From DOZZ01 sp963792655 (GTDB lineage Bacteria; Acidobacteriota; Terriglobia; Bryobacterales; Bryobacteraceae), in assembly GCA_963792655.1 (NCBI GenBank), contig CAWBWU010000006.1:1-64000 (forward strand): a stretch of 64,000 nt of DNA, in the 5' to 3' direction. The notes below the pieces were generated by a model. That model saw nothing but the letters and a program-made list of their open reading frames with translations. It had not been told where the DNA came from and searched no databases. The position numbers and the translations under genes are program-made. Shown one piece after another: positions 26,159 to 34,790 of this stretch. How positions within the stretch are numbered: the stretch's first letter is position 1; each line of letters starts with the position of its first letter.

Positions 26159-26719
26159 TTGCCCAATTGGAAGGGAATCATCGGGAAGGGCTTTACGCCT
26201 GACCAGTTTGCCGATTATGTCTCCACTCTGTCGTTCAACGCGTGGCGTCCACAGTTTGTCGTCCTGCACAACACAGCGTTACCGACCCTCGCTCAGTGGC
26301 ATTCGGTTCCGGGCCAAAACAGAATGGCGAACCTGGAACGCTACTATCGCGACACGATGAATTGGTCCGCCGGCCCGCACCTGTTTGTCGCCGACGACCT
26401 CATTTGGGTATTTACACCGCTGACCGTTGCGGGCGTCCATTCGCCGTCGTGGAACCTCATTTCTTGGGGTGTCGAAATGGTTGGCGATTTCAGCAAAGAG
26501 GCGTTTGTTTCTCCACAGAAGGACAATGTGATCCGGGCTTTGGCAACACTGCACTCCGCAATGGGATTAGACCCACAAACACTACGCCTCCACAAGGAAG
26601 ATCCAAAGACTACCCATATCTGCCCGGGAGCCAACATTGCGAAGAACGATGTGATCCAGGAGACGTTCGCCGCTCTGTCCGGCAGCCAAGGGGAGCATAC
26701 GCCGGGAGTGCTGGCGTAG
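26159..26719 (+). CDS. N-acetylmuramoyl-L-alanine amidase (amidase_2 type)
   Basis: A TTG at 26159 follows AAGGAGG, giving 186 residues. The zinc ligands are visible as VVLHNT (residue about 41), GPHLFV (about 77) and the H/C of THICPG (about 160), the amidase_2/PGRP arrangement that cuts the amide between muramic acid and the stem peptide. There is no signal peptide or wall-binding repeat, as in phage lysins or cytoplasmic recycling enzymes. The other in-frame reading (ATG 26152) is in a different frame and rejected. Confidence 0.85.
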   Translation: MPNWKGIIGKGFTPDQFADYVSTLSFNAWRPQFVVLHNTALPTLAQWHSVPGQNRMANLERYYRDTMNWSAGPHLFVADDLIWVFTPLTVAGVHSPSWNLISWGVEMVGDFSKEAFVSPQKDNVIRALATLHSAMGLDPQTLRLHKEDPKTTHICPGANIAKNDVIQETFAALSGSQGEHTPGVLA

Positions 26720-26781
26720 CACGGGTGAAGGCGGCGCGGCTTCCTGTCGGACGCGCCTCTGAAGTTGAAGTTCGATGCGCC

Positions 26782-26973
26782 TTAAGGCTCTAACTTCAAT
26801 CTTCCTTCTTGCAGCTTCCCTTTGAGTACGCCGGTTTCCCTTTTACCGGTTCGTAGCCGGGCCAGCACCGGCTGGTCTTGGCTTTCGGGGATTTTGACTT
26901 TGCGGAGGATTTCTTTGTAGCTGGCATCGCTACCGATAATGCAAGAAAACAGCCACGCGGGAGCTCGCGCCAA
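26782..26973 (-). CDS. Small Lys-rich hypothetical ORF
   Basis: A frame of 63 codons whose second half (YKEILRKVKIPESQ, LARLRTGKRETGVLKGKLQEG) is Lys/Glu-rich, unlike the Arg-rich antisense frames around it. It would be divergent from the next gene. Just inside its 3' end is a TTGAAGTT/AACTTCAA inverted repeat (26765-26799) that could stop transcription from either side. No family match is known. Confidence 0.25.
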   Translation of the reverse strand: MARAPAWLFSCIIGSDASYKEILRKVKIPESQDQPVLARLRTGKRETGVLKGKLQEGRLKLEP

Positions 26974-27022
26974 CCAGGAACGTGAGGTTACAGGCGAATA
27001 CCGTTATGATGGCAGGAGGTTC

Positions 27023-27526
27023 ATGCAGGTATTGCAGGCGGGCGATCACAAATACATCTTGCTCGAACTCGAGAGCGACGCGGTCGCGGCTGCGGTCAAG
27101 CAAGCCGGGTTTGAGAGCAAGATCAGGGATACCGAGCGCAGCATCCATCTGGATCTGACCGCGCTCGATAAGAACAACCCGCTGCTCCTGTTCGACGCAT
27201 CCGATCCGGCAAACCTCGGATGGTTCTCCCGCTGCCAGTTCTACGTCGATGGGCGCACGGGCGGCGTGATGCAGACGCCCATGACGCTGGCGAATAAGCG
27301 CGACCGCTCGGGGCGAAGCCAGTCGTATTCCGTGAAGGTGAAGATCAATAAAGAACTGCCGGCGAATTTTCGCTTACCGGGGCGGCAGCCGATTACCGAA
27401 CAGGTCTTCTATGCACTTTTCCAGAATTTTCTGCACGCGCTGACGCGAACGGGAGTGGCGGTGTGTGGAAATGGGCTGGTGCAGCCGCTGGCGGGAAGAA
27501 CCGAAAACTTCGGACCACGAAACTAA
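27023..27526 (+). CDS. Conserved hypothetical protein
   Basis: The frame is open from an ATG at 26939, but that start lacks a ribosome site. The ATG at 27023 has GGAGG just upstream (close spacing) and is preferred. The 167-residue product begins with an alpha/beta stretch (MQVLQAGDHKYILLELESD) and later holds RSQSYSVKVKINKELPANFRLPG and VFYALFQNFLHALTRTG. No known domain is recognised; it looks soluble and cytoplasmic. Confidence 0.55.
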   Translation: MQVLQAGDHKYILLELESDAVAAAVKQAGFESKIRDTERSIHLDLTALDKNNPLLLFDASDPANLGWFSRCQFYVDGRTGGVMQTPMTLANKRDRSGRSQSYSVKVKINKELPANFRLPGRQPITEQVFYALFQNFLHALTRTGVAVCGNGLVQPLAGRTENFGPRN

Positions 27527-27581
27527 AACGGGCCCCGGATTCGCCTGCGACTGCAGACGAACCCGAGGCCCGCGTACGTTC

Positions 27582-28517
27582 TTACTGAGTGCTGAGCGTC
27601 AGATTGCAGGTGTCGCCGTTCGAAGCCTGCTTCAGGTTGCGCTGAATCAGGTAGTTCTTCGTGCCGAGCGTCATGTTGTAGTAAGCGCCGTTCGACGCCT
27701 TTTGCTGAATCTGACCAAAGGTCCACGCGCACTTGTCGCCATTCTCGGCGCCGCTGCTGTCGCTCCAACCGGAACGCGGATCGGCATCCGAAGTGGTTTC
27801 TTCGAGCTCATGGGAGATGACCGAGATCATGCCGTCCACACCGGCGTTGCCGTTGGGCCCGGTGCTCTGAGCAGCGCAGGCGCTGAGGCAGCGCGCCGCA
27901 TTGCCCACAAAGGAGTAGCGAACGTGGCCGACAGTTGCGTTGGCGGAAGTGTGCCAGCCGCAGTACTGGGTGCAGAAGCCGGAGGTTTCAGTGACATCCG
28001 AAGACGTTAGAACAAAGTAGACGCCGTTGGGATCGTTCGGAAGTTTGCCCGCCGCAATCGCACTGTTCACGATCGCGAGAATGCCCGAGTCACGGACGCG
28101 CGTGCCGTGAGAATACGCATCCGTGGTCGAACCCCCATAGGTAACGTTACCCGTAATCGTGTAGTTCGAAACACTGTACGTGGTGTTGATCTGGAAGTAA
28201 GGTGAACCGCCGATGTGCTGGGCGTAGTCGGTCAACAGGGAAACTGCGGCGGCGGTGTCGGTTCCGTTGTTCTGGTTCCAATTGCCGTAGAAGATGTAAT
28301 AGATGACCGGGTTCGGAATCAACGCTCCGCCCGCGTAATTGATCTTGGGGGTAATGACTCCTGTTGAGCCAGCCGTTGGCGCGGCGCTCAGCGAGTTCTG
28401 GTATGGATTGGTCTCGTGGACTTTTCCATGGTTCTTATCCTCATTGTCGTCCTCAGCGAAAGCTGCAGCGGTCGCCAGCAGCAACATTGAGGCACACACG
28501 GCTAGACACTTCTTCAT
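27582..28517 (-). CDS. EXORDIUM/PHI-1-like secreted protein
   Basis: The frame opens at 28556, but the ATG at 28517 (GGAGAG upstream) starts a clear signal peptide, MKKCLAVCASMLLLATAAAFA. The mature part has the plant EXORDIUM order: PNPVIYYIFYGNW, YFQINTTYS, GVYFVLTSSDVTETSGFC.QYCGWH, YSFVGNAARC, and then a VISHELEETTSDADP.SGW and GDKCAW block. The SHELEE segment could bind metal. Plant EXO proteins are wall-associated and linked to sugar-starvation growth control; the bacterial role is unknown. It is a paralogue of the protein at 14402. Confidence 0.72.
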   Translation of the reverse strand: MKKCLAVCASMLLLATAAAFAEDDNEDKNHGKVHETNPYQNSLSAAPTAGSTGVITPKINYAGGALIPNPVIYYIFYGNWNQNNGTDTAAAVSLLTDYAQHIGGSPYFQINTTYSVSNYTITGNVTYGGSTTDAYSHGTRVRDSGILAIVNSAIAAGKLPNDPNGVYFVLTSSDVTETSGFCTQYCGWHTSANATVGHVRYSFVGNAARCLSACAAQSTGPNGNAGVDGMISVISHELEETTSDADPRSGWSDSSGAENGDKCAWTFGQIQQKASNGAYYNMTLGTKNYLIQRNLKQASNGDTCNLTLSTQ

Positions 28518-28809
28518 TGAACGTTCTCTCCAGGGGCTCGGTATTTGACTCGGCAAGCGTTTGGTTATCGTTGCGTTACAGAATTATTGAATTGGCGCAG
28601 AACGGAAGTCTACTTATTTCTTAATTCCGGCAGACTTTATTTTCACCTAGCATCCAGTAGGCGCTTTCAATCGTATTCACGCGGTGGTTGAAAACAACCA
28701 CATTATATGCAGTTAATTCACATCTAAGTCGTTGCTTTTGAATGACTTGAATTTTTGGAGTGGTTGAACCTAATAGCCCGTGTCCGCGTCCAATGTAGTG
28801 GAGGGAAAC

Positions 28810-29286
28810 ATGAGCTTCAAATCAGTATTGCCGACACTTTTAGCAGGTACCCTGCTTACTTTTGCGGGTTCAGCGATGGCACAGCAGCATGGGGGTTCGC
28901 GCGGCTATTCTGGTGGTGGCCATTCCTCCGGACAGTCTTATGCGGGCCGATCCTATTCAGGCGGTCAGTCCGTTCAGAGCCGCGGATATTCAAGCGGGCA
29001 ATCGTATGCGGGCCGTGGCTACTCGGGCGGTAGTTACAGCCGCGGAGAACATGAAGGTTATCGCGGCGGCGAGCATCGCGACTACGATCGCGGACGCGGC
29101 TGGGGACGTTCTGGCTTTAGCTTCGGCTTCTACAGCGCGCCTTCGTACAGCTACTACGCACCGGTTTACGGCTATGCGCCGGCCTACAGCTACGGTCCGG
29201 CAGCTTGCAATCCGGCAGGCTACTACGACCGCTGGGGCAACTGGCAGTACTACCCAGGTTGCTACGTTGATCCGTACGCCTACTAA
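28810..29286 (+). CDS. Secreted Gly/Ser/Tyr-rich repeat protein
   Basis: The ATG at 28810 is preceded by GGAGGG and begins a signal peptide (SVLPTLLAGTLLTFAGSAMA, cut before QQHGG). The 158-residue protein then has repeats of SGQSYAGRxYSGG, an Arg/Gly/Asp zone (EHRDYDRGRGWG), and a Tyr/Pro-rich tail (YSYYAPVYGYAPAYSYG). Low-complexity composition suggests an extracellular, flexible or matrix protein. The family is not recognised. It stands alone, with a strong terminator. Confidence 0.8.
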   Translation: MSFKSVLPTLLAGTLLTFAGSAMAQQHGGSRGYSGGGHSSGQSYAGRSYSGGQSVQSRGYSSGQSYAGRGYSGGSYSRGEHEGYRGGEHRDYDRGRGWGRSGFSFGFYSAPSYSYYAPVYGYAPAYSYGPAACNPAGYYDRWGNWQYYPGCYVDPYAY

Positions 29287-29300
29287 GTGAAATGGAGAGA

Positions 29301-29326
29301 GGGCCGGGCAACCGGCCCTTTTTTTA
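29301..29326 (+). terminator. Rho-independent terminator
   Basis: GGGCCGG-GCAA-CCGGCCC followed by seven T residues lies 14 bases after the stop of the Gly/Ser/Tyr-rich protein. Stem, tetraloop and T-tract are all present. Confidence 0.92.
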
Positions 29327-29362
29327 TTTGGTTTGAAGAGACTTCAGCAGATGGAAGTCTCT

Positions 29363-30259
29363 TTACGCGAACCCGTGCTGCCGCCTGTGGTGCGGTCCGT
29401 CGAAGTTGGTCGTGCTCTTGAATAGTTCGAAGCGGCCGTCGGTGGCTTCTTCTACCAACCGGCTCATGAAGGCTTTCTGCTCGGAAGCCGGCATGGGCGT
29501 GAAGTCTTTGCCGACTGAAGCGTTCTCGCGCAGCTCTTCCATGCTCGTGATTCCGATCACTTGCGTCGCGACTGGCTGGCTGAGCGCGAAGCGATAACAT
29601 TCCTGGGCCGCGAGCCCCATCTTCTGGAACGCGCCCGCGGGGTAACCGCCGCCGTAGCCTTTCATGCCGATCACAGCAATTCCTCGCTCCTTACAGACCG
29701 GAACGACGTGGTGGAGGAAGCTGCGGTATTGCGCGTCCATCACGTTGATGGGCATCTGGCAAGCGTCCCACTCGAACGGACGCGAGAGCATGTCGAGGTG
29801 GATGCGCGGGTCTTTGTGACCGGTGAAGCCGATGAAGCGGACCTTGCCCTGCCGCCGCGCTTCGATAGCCGCTTCGATGCCCCCGCGCGTGAAGATCCAC
29901 TCAGGGTCGCTATCGTAAACGCACTCATGAAACTGCCAGAGGTCCAGATAATCGGTCTGCAAGCGGCGCAGCGAATCTTCGAGGCACTTCATGGAGCCCG
30001 CGTAATCGCGCTCGCAATTTTTGCTCATCAGGAAAACTTTTGAGCGCCGTCCGTCGCTCGCGAGCGCTTTGCCCATGCGCTCTTCCGACTTGCCGTCGTG
30101 GTAATCCCACGCGTTGTCGAAAAAGGTGATGCCTTCGTCTATGGCGGCGTGCATGACCCGGATGGACTCAGCTTCCGGTTCGATCGCGCCGATGTGCCAG
30201 CCGCCCAGGCAAATGGCTGAAACCTGTTCTCCGCTCCTGCCGAATTCGCGTTTCTGCAT
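29363..30259 (-). CDS. Aldo/keto reductase
   Basis: The ATG at 30259 gives 298 residues. The aldo/keto reductase barrel is shown by EFGRSGEQVSAICLGGW, DNAWDYHDGKSEERMGKAL (catalytic Asp/Tyr), FLMSKNC (catalytic Lys), YLDLWQFHE (catalytic His) and ALSQPVATQVIGITSMEEL for cofactor binding. An NADPH-dependent carbonyl reductase in the cytoplasm is expected. A GTG at 30265 would add two residues. It is divergent from the large synthase gene. Confidence 0.93.
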   Translation of the reverse strand: MQKREFGRSGEQVSAICLGGWHIGAIEPEAESIRVMHAAIDEGITFFDNAWDYHDGKSEERMGKALASDGRRSKVFLMSKNCERDYAGSMKCLEDSLRRLQTDYLDLWQFHECVYDSDPEWIFTRGGIEAAIEARRQGKVRFIGFTGHKDPRIHLDMLSRPFEWDACQMPINVMDAQYRSFLHHVVPVCKERGIAVIGMKGYGGGYPAGAFQKMGLAAQECYRFALSQPVATQVIGITSMEELRENASVGKDFTPMPASEQKAFMSRLVEEATDGRFELFKSTTNFDGPHHRRQHGFA

Positions 30260-30285
30260 AGTCACTCTAATATCATGGGTGTAGC

Positions 30286-33200
30286 ATGGCGAACCAAGGG
30301 GATTCCGGTAAGTCGTTTATTTTTCATGACCCGAGCGGCAAGCGCTGGGTCCGGATCCGCCGCACCATGCAGACGGCTTCAATCTTCCTGGGCGCGCTGA
30401 TTGTCGCGTTCGCGTTGAGCCTGATCATCATTCCCAACCTGCCGCTGCTGGGGCTGCCGCCTGTTCCTCCCGTCCAAAACAAGAGTGAGCTGCGGAGCAT
30501 TATCAAAGGGGAAAAGCCGGAAAAGAACGTCCCGTTTCACATGGTGCAGGCGGGCAAGAACATCCGCTATGTGCGTTCTTCCAACCCGGTGCTGCATCCG
30601 AAGGTTGCGGCGAAGGCGTCGGCCGGCGGACCGCTGGTGTTCGGCTTCTTTGTTAACTGGGATCGCGCGAGCATCGTGTCGCTGCGTTTGAACCTCGCGC
30701 ACCTGACGCACCTGGTTCCGGAGTGGCTGGTGTTAAAAGATGCGCAGGGCAACATCGACGACCAGAGCGACCCCACCGTGATCACCATCGCGCGGGACGC
30801 CAAACTTCCGATCCTTGCGATGGTGACGAACTATCGCGATGGCTGGCAGGCGGGCGACGTGCACCGCATTCTGAATAGCCCCAAGCTCCGCGATGACACC
30901 ATCGAGAACATTCTGGTGAACGTGCAGGAGCATAAGTTCGCCGGCGTCAATCTGGACTTCGAACAGTTGAACCAGCGCGACCGCGAACTGCTGGTGACGT
31001 TCGTAACCGCGCTGCATGCCCGGTTCGCACCACTGGGCCTGCTGGTCACCGAAGACGTGCCGATTGGCGACGAAGGCTACGACCTGAAGAAGCTCGCGGC
31101 CGCGGTCGATTACCTGGTGCCGATGGTTTACGACGAACATTATCAATCCGGCTCGCCCGGTCCGGTCGCGTCGGAACAGTGGTTCGAAGACGAGATCGAT
31201 AAGCTCACCAAAGTCGTGCCTCCGTCGAAGACGGTGATTGGGTTCGGCGCGTATGGGTACGACTGGATCATCGGTCAGAGCGGCGGAACCGAGCGCGGCT
31301 TTAACGAAATCATGGCCGCCGGCGTTCAGAACCAGAAGAACGCGCAGCTCACCTGGGATGACGACCAGGAGAATCCTGTGCTGCGCTACAAGGCGTTCGG
31401 AGATCAGCACGAGGTCTGGTTTCTGGATGCAGTGACGGCCTTGAACCAGGTGCAGGCGACGGAAGACCTTGGCTTTCGCGGCGTTGGCGTGTGGCGCCTG
31501 GGCGCGGAAGATCCGGATTTGTGGCGCGTGCTGAAACGGGAATCGTGGCCCGAAGAGAACTACGACCCGAAGCAGCTTGCGGTGTTGAATGCGGAGAAGC
31601 AGGTAAACCCGTACTCGGGGGGCGAATTTCTGGATGTGGTGAACACGCCGCAGCAGGGCCGCCGCACCGTGAAGGCCCCGGCGACTCAAGATGGCGATTA
31701 CTCCGAGCACTATGAAGCGCTGCCCACTTACTATGTGGTGAAAGATAGCGGCCGCACCGATGAGAAGATCGTCTGCTTAAGCTTCGACGATGGCCCTGAT
31801 GCGCACTACACTCCGCGCATTCTGGACATTCTGAGTGCGAAGCATGTGCCCGCAACGTTCTTCGTGATTGGCGTGAATGCCGAGAAGAACCTGGCCATCA
31901 TCCGGCGCGAGTTCAACGAAGGCCATGAGATCGGCAACCACACTTACTCGCATCCGAATATCGCCGAAGTTTCTGAGTATCGCGCTTACCTGGAATTGAC
32001 ATGGACGCAGCGCATTCTTGAAAACGCGATTGGCCGGTCGACCACTCTGTTTCGTCCGCCTTACAACGCCGACAGCGAACCGCAGACTCCGGAAGAGTTG
32101 AAGCCGATTCTGATCGCGGACAAATACCATTACGTGACGGTGGGCGAGAGCATCGATCCGCGTGACTGGCAGCCGGGCACGACGGGCGACGCCATCCTCG
32201 AAGAGGTGAAGAACGAGGCGGACAAGGGCCACATCATTCTGCTGCACGATGCGGGCGGAAATCGCGAGGCAACGATTGCGGCGCTGCCGAAGATCATCGA
32301 TTACTTCCATTCCATTGGATACCGCTTCGAGCGTGCGGGCGATCTGATCGGGAGGAACCGCGACACCGTGATGCCCGTGCCGAGTGCGGAAGAGATGCGT
32401 TGGGCCCGGCTCGAAGGACGTGCGTTCGACTTGAAGAGCAACTTCTTCGGCGTACTCGGCTGGCTGTTCCTGGCCGCGATTTATCTGACAGCCGCGCGCT
32501 CGTTTCTGTTCGGAACGCTCGCGGTGATTCAGAAGTTGCGTGAAGATAAGTTGCCGCTCTCCGACACCTACCGCCCGCCCGTCTCTGTACTGATCGCCGC
32601 GTACAACGAAGAGACAGTGATTCGACGCACGGTCGAGTCGATCTTGAACAACGGGTATGAGGACCTGGAGATAGTCATCGTAGACGATGGTTCGAAAGAC
32701 GCAACGCTCCAGGTGGTGCAGGATGCGTTTGGCAAAGACCCGCGCATCTGCATCTATACGCAGCCGAACAGCGGGAAGTCGACCGCGTTGAACCTTGCGA
32801 TCCAGCATGCGAAGCATGAGGTTCTGGTGGCGGTGGATGCCGACACACTGTTTGCGCGCGGCACGATCGCGAAGCTGGCGCGGCACTTTGCGGACCCGAA
32901 GATCGGCGCGGTGTCTGGCGACGCCAAGGTCGGCAACAAGCATAGCTGGCTGACGCGCTTTCAATCGATCGAGTACATCTATGGTTTCAACCTGGATCGC
33001 CGCGCGCTCGATCTATTGAATGCGATCACCGTGGTGCCGGGCGCGGTGGGCGCGTGGCGCAAAGACATCATTCTGAAGCTCGGCGGATTTGGTCATGACA
33101 CGCTGGCCGAAGATGCCGACCTGACGCTAAAGATTCGCCGCGAAGGCTATCGCATCCGGTACGAGCAGGAAGGCATTGCTTATACCGAGGCACCCGAGAC

Positions 33201-33645
33201 GGCGAGCGGCTTAGCCAAACAGCGCTTCCGCTGGGCTTTTGGAACGCTGCAGGCCGCCTGGAAACATCGGGACGCTCTGTTCATCCCGAAGTACGGCACG
33301 CTCGGTTTTATCGCGTTGCCAAGCATCTGGCTGTTTCAGGTGATGCTCTCGAGCCTTTCGCCGTTTGCTGAGTTGGCGATGATCATCGCGCTGTTCATCG
33401 GCAACTGGAAGACGGTGCTGCTGTACTACCTGGCGTTCTTTGTGCTGGAACTGTTCACCGGCGTGCTGGCTTACACGCTCGAAGGCGAGATGCCTTGGGA
33501 CCTGAGCCTGCTTTTCTTCCAGCGCATTTTCTATCGCCAGATGATGCACTACGTGCTGGGTAAGAGCCTGCTGTATGCAGCACGCGGCCGCTTAGTGGGC
33601 TGGGGCAAACTTGAGCGCCGCGCGACGGTGACGAATGTAACTTAA
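30286..33645 (+). CDS. GH18-polysaccharide deacetylase-GT2 fusion, membrane polysaccharide synthase
   Basis: This 1119-residue protein joins four parts: an N-terminal membrane helix (about 32-52); a GH18 chitinase-like domain (about 110-420) with the acid residue in VNLDFEQL (about 224); a CE4 deacetylase (about 490-690) with SFDDGPD (498) and NHTYSH (551); and a GT2 synthase (about 780-1010) with VDDGSKD, VDADT, EDADL and QRFRW, flanked by membrane helices. The GT2 is like NodC/IcaA beta-glycan synthases. It may make, deacetylate and trim a GlcNAc-type polymer. GH18 activity is uncertain because the DxxDxDxE motif is reduced. Confidence 0.88.
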   Translation: MANQGDSGKSFIFHDPSGKRWVRIRRTMQTASIFLGALIVAFALSLIIIPNLPLLGLPPVPPVQNKSELRSIIKGEKPEKNVPFHMVQAGKNIRYVRSSNPVLHPKVAAKASAGGPLVFGFFVNWDRASIVSLRLNLAHLTHLVPEWLVLKDAQGNIDDQSDPTVITIARDAKLPILAMVTNYRDGWQAGDVHRILNSPKLRDDTIENILVNVQEHKFAGVNLDFEQLNQRDRELLVTFVTALHARFAPLGLLVTEDVPIGDEGYDLKKLAAAVDYLVPMVYDEHYQSGSPGPVASEQWFEDEIDKLTKVVPPSKTVIGFGAYGYDWIIGQSGGTERGFNEIMAAGVQNQKNAQLTWDDDQENPVLRYKAFGDQHEVWFLDAVTALNQVQATEDLGFRGVGVWRLGAEDPDLWRVLKRESWPEENYDPKQLAVLNAEKQVNPYSGGEFLDVVNTPQQGRRTVKAPATQDGDYSEHYEALPTYYVVKDSGRTDEKIVCLSFDDGPDAHYTPRILDILSAKHVPATFFVIGVNAEKNLAIIRREFNEGHEIGNHTYSHPNIAEVSEYRAYLELTWTQRILENAIGRSTTLFRPPYNADSEPQTPEELKPILIADKYHYVTVGESIDPRDWQPGTTGDAILEEVKNEADKGHIILLHDAGGNREATIAALPKIIDYFHSIGYRFERAGDLIGRNRDTVMPVPSAEEMRWARLEGRAFDLKSNFFGVLGWLFLAAIYLTAARSFLFGTLAVIQKLREDKLPLSDTYRPPVSVLIAAYNEETVIRRTVESILNNGYEDLEIVIVDDGSKDATLQVVQDAFGKDPRICIYTQPNSGKSTALNLAIQHAKHEVLVAVDADTLFARGTIAKLARHFADPKIGAVSGDAKVGNKHSWLTRFQSIEYIYGFNLDRRALDLLNAITVVPGAVGAWRKDIILKLGGFGHDTLAEDADLTLKIRREGYRIRYEQEGIAYTEAPETASGLAKQRFRWAFGTLQAAWKHRDALFIPKYGTLGFIALPSIWLFQVMLSSLSPFAELAMIIALFIGNWKTVLLYYLAFFVLELFTGVLAYTLEGEMPWDLSLLFFQRIFYRQMMHYVLGKSLLYAARGRLVGWGKLERRATVTNVT

Positions 33646-33713
33646 GCGCCGGAAACACGCCTCCTTGCAGTAGGCAAGACGTTTCCGTTACGTTGGGATC
33701 CGACACGTTTGCG

Positions 33714-34787
33714 ATGCGGTTCTATGAAGAGCTCGGGGTGCCGGATGATGCGTCGCCGGATGCAATCAAAGACGCTTACCGCATGCTCGCGCGGTTGCTT
33801 CACCCCGATCAGCAAACAGACCCGGCGCTGAAGGACGCGGCTGAGCGGCAGATGCGCCGCTTGAATCGCGTGTACGGCGTGCTGAGCGATCCGGAACGCC
33901 GCCGCCGCTATGATCGCGAACAGCACGAAGGCGAACGGCAGCCGATCATTATTCATGCGCCGCCCCCGGTAGTGCGCCGCGGCATCGCGTGGCAGACATT
34001 GTTGTGGCCCACGCTTGCGATTGCGTGTGGCGCGCTGGTGATTTGGGTCGCGACGCGCGAAGATTCGTCGAACGGCCGCGACGCGATCTTCAACACTACG
34101 CGCAACGACACGCAGGTCAATCTGGCCAAGCTGGCGCGCAGTGAAGACGCGCACACCGTAACTGCGCTGCGTGAGCAACTGCAACAGGTCACCCGGCAAC
34201 GCGACGTGCTCGAAGCGCAACTCGCGCGGGCTTACGGGCGCCCTGTCCCGCGCACTGTAGCGCCGGCGGCTTCTGTAGAAGCGCCCGTTGCTGCGAGCGC
34301 GATGATTCCCCCGCCTCCCGCGAACACGCTTACCGAAACGCCGGTGCATGAGAGCAGGGCTGTCACTCCGGCCGCTGCCGAGACTACGCCACGGCCCATT
34401 GTGGAAGAGCAGGCGGCTCCTGCTCCGCGCTTTTCGGGCGCATGGTTTTATGCCAGCAGCGGTATCCCGAACAAAAATCCCGCGCTCTACCCGCCCGAGT
34501 TTATTGAAGCAATGATTACGGAGACTGGTGGCTCAATGTATGGCCGCTACCGCGCGCGTTATCAAATCGTCGATCGCGCGATCTCGCCCGATGTCGTGTT
34601 TCAGTTCGAGGGTAAGCCCGAAGGCCAGAACGCAAATCTCACCTGGGTTGGCCAGGGCGGGGCGCGCGGGTACATTCACCTGAAGATGGTGGGCGAGAAC
34701 GCGATGGAAGTGCGCTGGTCGGCCAGCCAGCTCGGCAGCATGGGGCTCTCTTCGGGCACCGCCGTTTTGAAGCGGCGCCGGGAGTAG
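33714..34787 (+). CDS. DnaJ-domain membrane protein
   Basis: The ATG at 33714 gives 357 residues. A J domain occupies residues 1-65 (FYEELGVPDDASPDAIKDAYR, HPD at about 30, RRRYDRE). A single membrane helix (WPTLAIACGALVIWVA) and a coiled coil (DAHTVTALREQLQQVTRQRDVLEAQLARA) follow, then a Pro/Ala linker and a C-terminal beta domain of about 110 residues (FSGAWFYASSG...VLKRRRE). The J domain should recruit DnaK to the membrane. The C-terminal domain is unidentified. Confidence 0.85.
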   Translation: MRFYEELGVPDDASPDAIKDAYRMLARLLHPDQQTDPALKDAAERQMRRLNRVYGVLSDPERRRRYDREQHEGERQPIIIHAPPPVVRRGIAWQTLLWPTLAIACGALVIWVATREDSSNGRDAIFNTTRNDTQVNLAKLARSEDAHTVTALREQLQQVTRQRDVLEAQLARAYGRPVPRTVAPAASVEAPVAASAMIPPPPANTLTETPVHESRAVTPAAAETTPRPIVEEQAAPAPRFSGAWFYASSGIPNKNPALYPPEFIEAMITETGGSMYGRYRARYQIVDRAISPDVVFQFEGKPEGQNANLTWVGQGGARGYIHLKMVGENAMEVRWSASQLGSMGLSSGTAVLKRRRE

Positions 34788-34790
34788 CGG

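Noticed and set aside
30733..32964. Two long minus-strand frames of 325 and 395 codons
   Set aside because: Both lie wholly within the GH18-deacetylase-GT2 gene on the other strand; they are His/Arg/Val-rich mirror frames caused by GC-rich third positions.
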